Source: Acarospora socialis
Taxonomy: Eukaryota > Ascomycota > Lecanoromycetes > Acarosporales > Acarosporaceae
DNA length: 64,000 nt
Direction of reading: 5' to 3'
Assembly (NCBI GenBank): GCA_025617375.2
Contig: JAMYGW020000001.1
Location: forward strand, 1,674,001 to 1,738,000
A program made the translations under genes and the position numbers. Numbering within the stretch: position 1 is the first letter of the stretch; each line of letters opens with the position of its first letter. Of this stretch, positions 1 through 10,866 are shown piece by piece. The notes below the pieces were generated by a model. The model had not been told where the DNA came from. It worked only from the letters and a program-made list of their open reading frames with translations, and searched no databases.

Positions 1-1438
1 CGTCCCTAATACACCAGATCATCTCCGAAGAGCTTGATGAGTCGACTGGCAAGTTGACAGCAATTGCAGATGTGATGCACCCTGACTTTCTCGCTGCTGT
101 CAACGGGCACATGATGAATGGTTGTGGCGTTGCTACTTCTGTAAGTCCTTCCACTACACAGATCATGGCTCAAACGCTAATTTATTCAAGTCTATCTGGG
201 CCGACATGACTTTGACTATTGGCGAATACCTTTACAAACGTATGGTACCCAAGACGAAGGAGGTCCACATGAACGTCACCAACATGGAGGTGCTGCACGC
301 CCAAGTCGCCCAAAAGGTCACCAGTAGCACGCAGCTGCTGCGGGTAGAAGCCAACATTGACTTGTCCGCGCAAGCCATGACGCTTTACTGGTACAACGCC
401 TCCGAAGACGGCACGCCCTCGACCGAGTCCTTTGCGTCCACGACGGTCTACTATGAAGATCCTGCTGGCTGGCAGACAGAGTGGGATCGAGTTACGCATC
501 TGGTGAATAGTCGTATCGACGTGTTGTCCCAAATGGCTGCCAATGGCACCGCCAACAAGCTTTCGCGAAACATGGCCTATACGTTGTTCAAGAATGTTGT
601 AGATTACGCCGACAAGTACCGCGGCATGCAGACCGTTGTGCTCAGTGAGTACGAAGCTTTTGCCGACATCACCTTGGTTCCAGACAGGCACGGCACTTGG
701 CACACACCGCCGCACTGGATTGACAGCGTCTCTCACCTTGCTGGTCTCATCATGAATGGCAGTGACGCTTCTAACACGAAGGACTTCTTCTATGTCACTC
801 CTGGATGTAGCACCTTCCGCTTGGCTAAGCCACTCGAGCCTGGTGCAAGCTATCGCAACTACGTCCGGATGTTCCCCACCCAAGAAACCGGTCTCTGGGC
901 CGGGGATATCTACATCTTCCAAAATGATATCATTATAGGCATGGTGGGCCAGATCAAGTTCAGACGGGTTCCTCGCTTGTTGATGGACCAGTTCTTCTCG
1001 CCGCCTGACATGCAGAAGAAGAAGAGCTCTTCTGGTCAAACTGCTCCCAAACCTGCTGCACCTGTCCCTGCTCCCGCACAGAAGAGAACCCCAACACCGA
1101 GACCAGCTGCTGCTCCCGCTCCCGAGTCGATTCAAAAAGCTACCGAACCGGCTGCTGAACCAGCCAAGGCAGCAGTCACGGAGGAGTCTTCCCCGCCTCC
1201 CGCCGAGGATGACTCGATAATCACCGATTGCATGAGACTCATCGCAACTGAGACCGGTCTGGAGATGACGGAGCTCACCGACAATGCTACCTTTGTCGAG
1301 ATAGGTGTGGACTCGCTCATGTCACTTGTGCTGTCTGAGAAGTTCCGCCAGGAGCTACAGCTGGAGGTCAAGAGCTCGCTCTTCATCGAGTGCCCGACAA
1401 TCGGCGAGTTGAAGGGATGGCTCGAGCAGTACTGCTGA
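1..1438 (+). CDS. Non-reducing polyketide synthase, C-terminal part (PT-ACP), partial
   Basis: This is the 3' end of an iterative type I non-reducing PKS, which builds aromatic polyketides in the cytosol; the SAT, KS and AT domains lie outside the window. Two exons are visible, 1-140 and 191-1438, with a 50-bp GTAAGT...AAG intron. The product-template (PT) domain fills the first ~300 residues: its catalytic His is in VNGHMMNG at the end of the first exon and its Asp in [15 protein letters not shown] Pro/Ala/Lys linker follows, then one acyl-carrier domain with the phosphopantetheine serine in GVDSLMSL. The protein stops right after the ACP (GWLEQYC), so there is no thioesterase/Claisen cyclase. 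That layout fits the group that uses a separate metallo-beta-lactamase thioesterase, such as atrochrysone carboxylic acid synthases; the PT sequence resembles them from memory. No partner thioesterase lies downstream, so any cluster extends to the left. Confidence 0.9.
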
Positions 1439-3088
1439 GGAATTGCCACCTAAGACATTGGGAGGAAGCACTTACGTACGAAAGTAGAGACAACTAACAT
1501 TTTCGAGCCCTGTGCTTTTCCTTGGCGGATGCACCTAGGGAGTTTGGCATAGAGGGATAAATTGAATTGAAGATCAACTACAACACTAGATTACTGAACG
1601 TGCTTCCATGCCTTTTGATTTGCGATGTAGGGTTAGTTGTGTGACCAAGACCCACCGAGCCGGACAAACGAAGTGGCACGACAAACCAAACAAAGAGCAT
1701 TCTCGAGTAACTTGGCCGATATTAGTCGGTCCTAGACAACACATCGTCCACCGACATCCCATGGCATCCAAAACTGCACAACGACACCAAAGCGCTCCTC
1801 ACAATCCTCCACCACTACCGAGACGCAACGTAGAAGGAGGAATCATCTTCGAATTCACCTCTGTTCTCACCTATACAGAGAACACGTCGTCAGCAACTTG
1901 CTTAGGTGATCCTCGCCAGGTTCCACTCTGGTTGCAGCGTCGACAGGCCGTGAAACACTCACTCTCCGTTGAGAGGAGGAGGATGATCAACCGGCATATC
2001 TTGATCAGTCATTCATCATACACATTCCGTTAGAACTGGTATTATTGCACCGGAAAACAATATCTGAAGGCAAATGAACCGTGTACCTCGTATACGCTTC
2101 AACCCGCTCCGTAATCTGTTTGGTGGGCACAACAACCCATGTTCCTGATCTGCAGCAGTGGCGCTACCCATCATTTATCCGCCACAGCCTGAGAAATCTC
2201 CTGACCTTAGGTGCTGTCCAACAAGGTCTACTTGATCCTATGAGCGTTTGCCCTTTATTCTAGGACCACGTTGCCGAGCTCCAGGTTGCCATGCCAAGCT
2301 CGTCGGTCGACGCCGTTGGGCAGGGGAGGGTAGTTGCATACGAGTACGGCGAGGCTATGAAGGCATATATACTGTAAAGTAACTCATGACGGGCAAGAAC
2401 GGCGGAGGCCCCGCACGGAAGGGGGTGTGATGGCCCTGCTTCTCGGTACGGTACTCAAATAAGATGTGATGTACGAGTGGTAGCCTGAAGGCCAAGCTTG
2501 ATGAGAAGGAAGCCCGAACAAAACAAGCCTCCGGAAGCTTAGCTGGTCGCAGCCACGTTGAGAAGTGAGAGTGAGAGTGAGCGCGAGCTCGAGCTGGGGG
2601 TTGCTTATCTTGACGCCTGATCATTATTGGCGCTGTTGCATTGCATGACTGGTTGGTGTACTGTAGATCCCGAAAATATTATCCATCTACAGACGTTGCG
2701 GCAGCTCTCTCGTTTAAAAGGGCCCCGTGCAGAGAGACAGGGACCTAACCTGTCCTCAGCTCTTACACTCGTACCTACTACCGGATGGGACACCCGTTGA
2801 GTGACTGGATATCCTCAGTAACAATCATCTTAATAGTTCCTTTTTGGCCCAATTACGTCCTGGCTGTGCTGCGTCTGCTTGCCACGTTGGAATTTTGCCT
2901 TTGCTTTGCGTCTTCCACTCTCAGTCAGAAATCCACCGACCCTTCTATCCCGCGCCAAGTGCCTCGTTGTCGTCACCGTAGCTTCGTACTTGAAACTCAA
3001 GACCTTTGTACGCCCGCACACTAAACGCGATGGCCGTCCATATTTACCTCTCTAAGTGTTCTTGTCTTCTCCTACTTCAGTGTAGAAG
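1439..3088. other. Gene-free interval, PKS to transcription-factor relic
   Basis: I see no gene in these 1.65 kb. Short open frames exist on both strands but lack conserved motifs, splice-supported extension or coding-like composition. The stretch probably holds the PKS 3' UTR and the upstream region of the Zn2Cys6 gene. Confidence 0.6.
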
Positions 3089-4188
3089 ATGGCGACTAGA
3101 GCCTCACGACATATTGACAAGATCCCTCAACTAAGTTGCGAATTTTGCCGTGAAAGCAAGGTCAGATGCGACAAATTGAGCCCCTGCAGTAACTGCAAAA
3201 AGGCAGAGGTTGCTTGTGTACCTGTCCATCGCAAAAGATTGCCGAGAGGTCGACACGTCCATCATGCCTCCCTTGACATGGACTTGAGAGATCGAATCGG
3301 GCGACTGGAGGCTCTGATAACCAATTTGGACTCCACCGGTGCTCTTTCTACATCATCATCTTCGACACAATTATCGGAGCTGGTAACGAGATGCTTCAAG
3401 TGCATGGATGGAATGCGAGTCTCTTGCTAATTCCTGAGCTGCAGACTCCCGGCTCAGACACCTCGTCATGTGGCACACGACCGAATCCAAGGACCACCAA
3501 GCCGCCGTCCTTGCCGACCCCGCCCAAGAAGGCGGAGGCAGGTCGTGTGGGGAGGTACATGGCGGAGCATTTCTGGGAAGATCTTGTCGAAGAGGTTGGT
3601 ACCCCACAGAACTCTGCATGGTGCATGGCACCCCCGTGTTGCATACTGCATGTGGAAAATCCTGACTCGAAGTAGATCCATGGGCTAGGGGGAATCATAG
3701 GCCCACCATCCGACGATGATGAAGATCATGGCCAGGCTCACAACAGTAACCAGCTGTCACCAGCCAACGTGACCGGCAGCGTCGTCGGCATCAACTCCAG
3801 TCATACTGGAGACATCCGATCTGTTGGGACTGGATCGCTGGCTTTACGGCCAGTGCCTGCGGTCTGCAACCGGCTATGTCAGGTGTACCTCCGGCAAGTG
3901 GACCCCATCATCAAAATACTACATCGACCGTCTCTGGGCCGATTCATGCTGGATGGCAACTCATATTTGGGCTACGAAGAGGGTCACTTCTCCGTTGAAG
4001 CTTTGGTTTCTGCCGTGTGTTACTCGGCCATCGGCAGCATGACTGAGGAGCAATGTCAATCCATGTTTCACGCAAGCAAATCTAACGTTGGCGCCGACTA
4101 TCGGGTGGCTTGCGAGAGAGCCGTTGAGCGAGCAGGCCTCATCACGACGAATGATATCACGGTACTCCAAGCTTTCGTGCTGTATCTG
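3089..4188 (+). pseudogene. Zn2Cys6 fungal-type transcription factor, truncated
   Basis: Three exons read well: 3089-3382, 3445-3594 and 3676-4188, joined by 62- and 81-bp introns, both phase 0, giving 319 residues. Residues ~15-42 form a perfect binuclear zinc cluster, C-X2-C-X6-C-X5-C-X2-C-X6-C (CEFCRESKVRC...), followed by a basic stretch. Exon 3 carries the first part of a Fungal_trans (PF04082-like) regulatory domain, with VDPIIKILHRPSL and ITVLQAFVLYL. A good donor, GTGAGT, follows at 4189, but no continuation of the domain is found. The next ~760 bp are AT-rich and repetitive, then the SUR7-like gene begins. Family members usually need several hundred more residues. The gene therefore looks cut off and non-functional, or at best encodes a DNA-binding fragment. 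Its place 1.65 kb from the PKS suggests a former pathway regulator (inference). Confidence 0.7.
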
Positions 4189-4396
4189 GTGAGTGATGAG
4201 CCATCTTATACGAGCGCCACTTGCCAGCAATGGAATCTTACGCAGTAGCTAACCTCGGTGATCGTACTCGTAAATGAAAAGATAACACAAGGACTCCTAC
4301 TCTAGGTACCTTATGACAAAGGTCCAAGATTGCTTAGTCAGACTTGGTGAATGGGGCATTACTAGTGGGCTGTGCCTCCAACCCAAAAACTTACCT

Positions 4397-4610
4397 TTAG
4401 GCATGAGTATAGGCGTGGCTTAGGCCTAAACCAACACTTAAACTCGTACCTAATTCGTATCTGAGTGCCAACTGATCACAAATATTGTATGCATTACTTG
4501 CTGTATAGATATGGTTTGATGCGAGTTTAAGTGCAATTTTCAGACACATCAATGTGGGCATGAGTTTAGACATCAATTTAGGTAAGACTTAGACATGAAA
4601 GGCCTAGAAT
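4397..4610. repeat. Degenerate repeat rich in TAGGCATGAGTTTAG-like units
   Basis: The 4189-4951 interval has no gene. Inside it, units such as TTTAGGCATGAG, GGCATGAGTTTAGACAT and TTAGACATGAAAGG recur, and a perfect 12-bp inverted pair, CACTTAAACTCG at 4435-4446 and CGAGTTTAAGTG at 4522-4533, encloses 75 bp. The same vocabulary (CCTAAACTCATG and its complement) makes up the interior of the MITE-like element at 38.3-38.9 kb. I read this as a decayed relative; terminal repeats are not recognisable here. Confidence 0.5.
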
Positions 4611-4951
4611 GACTGCGCATTTAGGAGGTGGTATCGACGTAGCATAAAAGTAGTGTCGAGGTACAGTACTGTAGTGTTTTGGGGTGTCGATTTAGGGGGC
4701 TCCCTTTGGAAAAGTGTTCCGACTGCAAAACGTCTCTAAAATTATCGCACACTTAAAGCTATGACTCGCGAGACTTAAGAATACACAGTACTTGAACCGA
4801 AAAAGTTGCTCCTCTTCATTAACTGCCCCTTATTGCTCAGTCTGCCACGACTTCTGACATGTAGCCTCGGCCTCGGGGAAACATTAGACCTCTCCTCATC
4901 AATGCGTCAGGACACCAGCCACCTTACCAATCAAAGTGAGATTAGGGTTTG

Positions 4952-5852
4952 CTAACGACGACCTTTTCCCCGCTTTGGTACTTTTGGCATCCGCACTTTC
5001 ACCGGCACCTTCAACCGTTGTCCCTTTAGTCCCTTCCGGCCAGAGTATTCACCTAGCCACATGACGGCCACTAGGAGCATCAGAGCTGTTGCTGCCCACG
5101 TCATTCGAAGAAACAAATCTCCTCGCGATGCCGGGGTGCCGCCACCTTGGTTGATCATACGCGTGGCTTGGAGGGCCAAGTGATGGGCTATTGCTGAAGC
5201 GCCGGCCGAGACCAGTGTAGAGGACTATGGATGAAAGTATTCGGTTAGGATCAACATAAAGCTCAAAACCCCGAAGGGGGCCGAAGGGGACAGTTCCCCG
5301 AATGACTTACCAGGGCCAGTACGAAGCTGATCATGGCTGTGGTCGGCCTCTTGATGCATAGCCCGAAAAAGGTCATCAGCACGGCCAAGGCTGTGATACC
5401 AGCGCCGCACATGTATAGCCCAAACATGACATGACATTTTAGACGAAGAGCTTGCAGACCATCCTCTATGGCGGGTGGGAACGCAATGCCTCCTAGATGG
5501 GGATTGCTTCCCGAGGAGGTGCCAATTGGTTTCCAAAGATCGAACGAGGTAGCCCTCATATCGGTGCAAAGTCGAGTATAGGTTCCGTTTTGCTCTTGGA
5601 AGCCTCCACAATTCCTGAGGATGTGGGTGGAGTAGACGGGAGGGCTTGCAGGTCCGTTGGAAGCGGGTGAAGATGCATTCACCTGCGTTCATCAGTGTCA
5701 CTTAACTTTCATCAAGTGGATTCATCCTTTCTTACGGTGAGAATGGCAACGTTCGCGAGGACGTTCGGAATGGTCCCGGCGAAAATGCAGCAGAACGAGA
5801 GAATAATCGCAGGTATGATAGTGAGGAAGATGAGCACGGGTATGATCAACAT
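4952..5852 (-). CDS. SUR7/PalI-family four-TM membrane protein
   Basis: Spliced from exons 5736-5852, 5311-5682 and 4952-5224 (introns of 53 and 86 bp, both phase 0), giving 253 residues. The start at 5852 puts a hydrophobic signal-anchor segment (MLIIPVLIFLTIIPAIILSF) at the N terminus. A ~75-residue extracellular loop with two cysteines follows, then three further membrane segments around CGAGITALAVLMTFFGLC, the exon 2/3 junction and ALMLLVAVMWLGEY, and finally a strongly basic cytosolic tail. One N-terminal TM, a long loop and three clustered TMs is the SUR7/PalI layout. Members sit in the plasma membrane at eisosomes or act in pH signalling; which role applies here cannot be read from sequence. 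It is convergent with the truncated regulator and divergent from the PNP-like gene 2.2 kb away. Confidence 0.8.
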
Positions 5853-8073
5853 CTTGAAAGGCTGGGGTGATGATAGTCGACAACTTGATCTGCCCTGCTG
5901 AAGCTCAAGAGATGCTCTGTTACCTGTGGCCACAGGAAGCTGAGATAAATAACTCTTTCTTGAGATGGAGCAATTCACCGGACAGAGCGGAGGGCGGGTT
6001 TTATACAGAAGAAAGCTATCGATCTATCGATCCACCTAACCTGTCAGGAGGCATTGTTGCTCTTAGTCCATGCTATTCTTGTCTGCGGCCTTTGCTCCCA
6101 TTTTTGGCTGCATGTTGCTTTTGCTCGACAGCCTGACTGCGTTGAGGCTCTCCATTTCGGCAGAAGGCTCTGTGTTGGATCTGAGGCCTACACAGGGGCT
6201 GAGGTTGTGCATTCCGCTAAATCCTTGCTTTCGTGTTGGGTTGTTGGCTACAAAGTCTTTGCGTGTAGTGAAGCTTGCACTTGTTAGCTTCCTTCTCGAA
6301 CATCCTCTGAACGAGAAGATCACACGCACACTGCAGCTCTGCTCTTGACCATGACTGCAGACTGTGAGGCATGCAAGGGTTGGTTGCTGCTAAGATAGGA
6401 AACGCCGAGGTTATATTTGAATCAGGATGCTGATGTTCACCCTGCCAAGAGAGTTTGAGTTCGATCACTTGCTCTTCTGGCTGTTGTATGCATGGTTGCT
6501 TCATGCAAACATACGCACCTTCTATCACAAGTGGCATGTCAGCTGTCTAGCCAAGCCTTTTGTCGCTCTCTCGTGGCAGATCATACCAAATGACAGGCAG
6601 TCAGAGTTGTTCAATAAGAGGTATAGTTGTGGGCTGGCACTTACTCAGCCTAGATTATCTGCGGGGGCCGAAACCCGTCCGGTTCAGGTCCCGTTGAAAA
6701 AGCTAGTTATATCGAGCCGACCGACCAGTCCTAAAAAAGCTAGCCCGGCTCGGTCGTACGACGGATTCATACCGGGTCGGGATCCTCAGAAGCAGCTTTT
6801 ATTGCCCGAAGGTAAGAGCTAATCCTCTCCCGGTTCCACTTCGGCTACCTACTTTGTACCTATGCCGTTTCCGGGGCTGATAAGACAACGCATATTGAAT
6901 GTGATTGCCAAGCCGTCTAGGTGCAGTTCATACCTTTGGCCATTACTATTGCGTTCTATAAAAGGACTGTGTTTATGCATCTCAGTGGCATAGCTTTGGT
7001 ATGCTATGAATGAAGATTGGGTAGCCTTTCTTGGCCCCTTGCCCTAACCATCAGCTCATCCCAACCACCATGAGCTATGTGTAACAACAATAAATTTTAC
7101 ACTCACACTTCCGCGCTCTCGCAAGCATCAGCGGCTATAGGTGGAAAGGCTGTGACGTTAGGTCAGTTTCGATTGTGGTTGCCTTATCTTGCCTGAGCCC
7201 TCATTCAGGGGCACGACCAAGGGCTACTTCTGATGTGACCGGGACCATATACGATAGGTTGGTTCCAGCCCCACTCAGGTTCTGCTGGTTGTTGGTAACT
7301 AGAATAGGCTTAGAAATAAACTCATGGCGCCAGGCTGAGTCTGAAATCGACGAGGCTACCTTCCGAATTCAGGCACTGTAAATAGGTGTTCTACGAGGTA
7401 GGGTAGAAGAAAAAGCAAGATAGCATGTCTAGCGTAGGCTTATCTTAGGAGACGCAATAACAGCATCCTTAGGTAGTACGTAATGTCATGAACGACACTT
7501 TCTTAATTTCTAGGTCAAGGCCTTTGACGAACTGACATGGCCGCTTCCAGACAACTCTGATCTTCGCCATCAGGTTTCCGCAAATAGAACTACCCCCGAA
7601 CTGGAGGTTGGCCCCATTGTTGAAGCAGTCACTTCAAAACAATGGCTGTGGATAGACTGACATGGTGTGGTATTGTCCAGCCGTAATTACGCGCTCTCCC
7701 TCTCCTTGAACAAGACGGCTGTGCTCCCTCAGCTTTTTGGTGTACACATCATTGGTTGGATTTTTCAATGCTCTCAGCGTTATAAGCCTGCCGGCTACTG
7801 AACTGTGTATCCGGCCACTGCAAAAGTATATCAACATCAGATTCGAGCCATCAATAACTCTTCGAATGAAAAGCCAAACTTTGTTCTTTGAGAACGGCGT
7901 CTGATCCGTCTTTTTCCGTCCCAATCTGTGCTGCCAGTACGAACCCTCAAGACGCCTCCCTAGAGGCGTTGCAACAGCTTCTCCACAAATCTTCTGGTCA
8001 TCTAATGTCTGTAAGTGAACCGTTACATGCGACAATAACATTGAGCTAACAGACCTCTCCAGATCTCGTTAAG
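5853..8073. other. Long divergent intergenic region
   Basis: These 2.2 kb separate the minus-strand SUR7-like gene from the plus-strand PNP-like gene. I found no convincing gene. Around 6700-6780 there is a short GC-rich patch with repeated CGAGCC/CCGACCGACC-like words that may be a small decayed repeat. Confidence 0.5.
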
Positions 8074-9915
8074 ATGGCTTCTTCTGGCACTCCTGCCTTG
8101 GCAAACGAAGCATATACCGTGGGATGGATCTGCGCGCTTCCATTGGAGATGGCTGCCGCAAGGGCTATGCTAGATAAGAAGCACGGAGCCCCGCAGAAGC
8201 AGAATTTAGTGGACAAGAATAACTACTGCTTGGGTCAGATCGGAGATCATAACGTTGTTGTGGCTTGCCTTCCGGCAGGAGTATACGGTCAGGCATCAGC
8301 AAGTGCCGTGGCGCAGAACATGTTGTCAAGTTTCGGATCCATCAAGTTTGGTCTGATGGTTGGTATCGGCGGCGGGGTACCAAGAGGAAGTGGAAACTGG
8401 GATATTCGACTCGGTGATGTGGTGGTCAGCCAGCCGGAAGGAACCTTTGGGGGGGTGGTGCAGTTTGACTTTGGAAAGATAGGTCGGAAGCAGACGTTCA
8501 AACGAACAGGATCGTTGAACAAGCCACCCCAGCTACTATTGAGTGCTCTGTCACAGATCCGCTCGACACATTACATAGAGGGGAGTCAGATTCCAGATTT
8601 CCTTTCGGAGATGGCCACGAAGTATCCGAGTTTGAGAGAATTCCAAATTCCGCCAGAGAAGGACTTGTTATATGAAGCTAAATATGAGCATGTAGGCGAG
8701 AGCGAGACATGCGAACGATGTGATCGTAGCAGATTATTCCTTCGACCGAGTCGAGTTGGGAAATCTCCCACAATCCACTACGGCACCATTGCATCCGGAG
8801 GCAAAGTGATGAAGAATGGAGTCACCAGAGACGAGCAGAGCAAAGAGCTTGGCAACATTATGTGCTTCGAAATGGAGGCAGCTGGATTGATGGACACCTT
8901 TCCATGTCTAGTCATCCGAGGGATCTCCGACTATGCCGACACACATAAGAATAAGCAGTGGCAGAGATACGCAGCTGCAGTAGCGGCCGCGTATGCTAAA
9001 GAGCTTTTGTATGTAGTCCCGAAAGCCGAGGTGGACAAGAGCATCGGTGCGCAAGAAAGAGTCTTCTATAGAAAGACCATTTATGAAGCCGGGAGCCCTG
9101 ACCAAACTCCTATGCGAATTGGATCGCAGGACACTCCAATGCAGTTGATAAGGGGGAGCACCCCTACGACTCGAACGCATCCCCGAGAGAGGATCCATGA
9201 GCCAATGCCAAAACGGGAGAGCCCTCGCTGGATGGATGCATATTCCCCCTATCAGAAGTCTCCCCCCATGGTAGTTACCCCACATCAAAGTCCCCCTCCC
9301 ACGGTAGCTCGTCAGAGGCCGGGACCATGGAGCACCCATGATATGACATTCCCAACAAAAACCGATTTTCCGGGACGATGGTCAGAGCAGAAGTGCTTGC
9401 CGGATATGAATCTAACCACAGGGACTCATGGTGTGGAATACGCGTCGGGACAGGAGCACAAAGATAGCACACCACCTTCGGTAGAGACGGCTTCTGGACT
9501 AGAACAGTCCACACGACCTCCAAAAAAGACGGCTTATGCACCAGAATACTCCACACGACCTTCAATAGAAACGGCTTATACACCAGAACACTCCACACGA
9601 CCTTCGATAGAGACAGCTTATACACCAGAACAGTCAACTCACGAAAGCACCAAAGAAGTGAAGCATCCGACAGTGGGTGTGGCCGGGGCCGTTGCAGGTG
9701 CAGGTGTAGGTGCAGTTGCAATTGCAGCTGCAGGTGAGGAGTATTGGCAGGGTAGTGAGGCAGGCCAAGGAGACAACATCGAGTCTGATGATTGTTGTGG
9801 TGGTTGCTGCGATGGTTGTTGCGATGGTTGTTGCGATGGTTGTTGCGATGGTTGTTGCGATGGTTGTTGCGATGGTTGTTGCGATGGTTGTTGCGATGGT
9901 TGGTGGTGCTTCTAG
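8074..9915 (+). CDS. PNP/UDP-phosphorylase-like protein with repeat and CCDG cysteine tail
   Basis: A single-exon protein of 613 residues. Residues ~14-320 match the PNP_UDP_1-type domain used as N-terminal effector in many fungal NLR proteins: VGWICALPLEMAAARAML at the start, MVGIGGGVP for the phosphate loop region, then CFEMEAAGL and VIRGISDYAD near the end. No NACHT or NB-ARC domain and no ankyrin/TPR repeats follow. Instead come ~150 Pro-rich, probably disordered residues, about four 14-residue repeats (residues ~471-526), a Gly/Ala-rich hydrophobic run (VGVAGAVAGAGVGAVAIAAA, ~534-553), an acidic spacer, and a Cys-rich end of one CCGG and eight CCDG units finishing in WWCF. The family cleaves or phosphorolyses nucleosides; activity here is unproven. 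The tail could bind metal, be lipidated or insert near membranes (inference). The ATG is the first in frame and directly precedes the domain. Confidence 0.85.
   Translation: MASSGTPALANEAYTVGWICALPLEMAAARAMLDKKHGAPQKQNLVDKNNYCLGQIGDHNVVVACLPAGVYGQASASAVAQNMLSSFGSIKFGLMVGIGGGVPRGSGNWDIRLGDVVVSQPEGTFGGVVQFDFGKIGRKQTFKRTGSLNKPPQLLLSALSQIRSTHYIEGSQIPDFLSEMATKYPSLREFQIPPEKDLLYEAKYEHVGESETCERCDRSRLFLRPSRVGKSPTIHYGTIASGGKVMKNGVTRDEQSKELGNIMCFEMEAAGLMDTFPCLVIRGISDYADTHKNKQWQRYAAAVAAAYAKELLYVVPKAEVDKSIGAQERVFYRKTIYEAGSPDQTPMRIGSQDTPMQLIRGSTPTTRTHPRERIHEPMPKRESPRWMDAYSPYQKSPPMVVTPHQSPPPTVARQRPGPWSTHDMTFPTKTDFPGRWSEQKCLPDMNLTTGTHGVEYASGQEHKDSTPPSVETASGLEQSTRPPKKTAYAPEYSTRPSIETAYTPEHSTRPSIETAYTPEQSTHESTKEVKHPTVGVAGAVAGAGVGAVAIAAAGEEYWQGSEAGQGDNIESDDCCGGCCDGCCDGCCDGCCDGCCDGCCDGCCDGCCDGWWCF
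9484..9651 (+). repeat. 42-bp coding tandem repeat, about 4 units
   Basis: Inside the PNP-like gene, units encode variants of ETAYTPEHSTRPSI. Successive copies begin ETASGLEQ, KTAYAPEY, ETAYTPEH and ETAYTPEQ. The last copies are nearly identical in DNA, suggesting recent duplication by unequal exchange or slippage. Confidence 0.85.
9805..9900 (+). repeat. 12-bp minisatellite, 8 units, encoding CCDG
   Basis: Eight copies of TGTTGCGATGGT, the first differing by one base (TGCTGC...), in frame at the 3' end of the PNP-like gene. The near-perfect copies predict length variation between strains. Confidence 0.95.
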
Positions 9916-10866
9916 TGCTGATATTTGATGTGAACATCTTCAGGTTGATAGCTAGAGTCCTTCAGCGGTGCGTGATATGAGTTCGACTTAGATATACATA
10001 CTGCTGGACTGAAGCAATATTTAATCCCTAGCCGTACTCAGATCCAGAGCAAACACGGCAAACTCGAAATCACTGGATCCTCATGCTCACTGAATGTTTG
10101 ATGAGAATCAGTGAATGCCTTTTCATACCCAATCTATCAGAACATTTCTCTCGTCATTGACGCCTCCCTAAACACCAGAGACTTATCCAGTTGCCTCCCT
10201 AGCCCGATCTAGACGGATAAACATATATCTAACACGCCCATCGCCGCCAGTATAGTCTTGTCCGTATGACAGAGTAGCCTACAGCTTATATCAAAGAGTC
10301 TCTCCCAGCGTCGCAGTCCTAGAGGTAAAGGCCATTTCGAGCCCGGTCTCTCACCCTTGCCTGGCATGGCAACTTTGAAAAGGCTTTAGCTTTCTTTAGC
10401 TGCCAGGCGTAGTGGAGTGAACCATACAACCAGATGTGGCGTGCCACCGCTCACAGCCTCCACAAGGCATCTCAGGCAAACATGCAGCAACGAATAGAAA
10501 CTTGTGCAGCCCATGGATTGGTTGCAATGAGGGCCGTGTAGGGTTCCAAATGGAGAGTGATTCGTCCATGAAGCAGTTCCGGCTGGCTTCCCTGGCCACT
10601 TACTCAGACTTGAGCGGGGCATGTTGGACGATTGGCCAGTGGCACGAGAAAGGTGCGCCGTTACTGTGAGATCCACATCCACGGCTGGAGCACCAGACAG
10701 CTAGAGCACTTTGGATTGATCAATTGTATTTCATCCCTGAGTCGTAGATGACTACTCGAGCTGCAGATCCAGCGGCCCCTCCCCCCAACCCCTCTCACAC
10801 CGAAACCTCGTGCTCGATAATAGCACACCTTTCTTGTGTTGATGCAAGCAGCAAACAACGATCAAG
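9916..10866. other. Intergenic, PNP-like gene to CorA-like gene
   Basis: No gene is supported in these 950 bp. The open frames at 10.4-10.7 kb on both strands show no family resemblance. Confidence 0.5.

Noticed and set aside
182-1135. Long minus-strand open frame opposite the PKS
   Set aside because: It mirrors PT-domain codons on the coding strand and has no independent motifs.
6427-6822. 131-codon plus-strand frame in the 5.9-8.1 kb gap
   Set aside because: No motif, no conserved composition and it crosses a GC-rich repeat-like patch.
9275-9937. Minus-strand frame rich in Asn-His-Arg repeats opposite the PNP-like gene
   Set aside because: The repeats are the complement of the CCDG minisatellite; the plus strand carries a recognisable domain.
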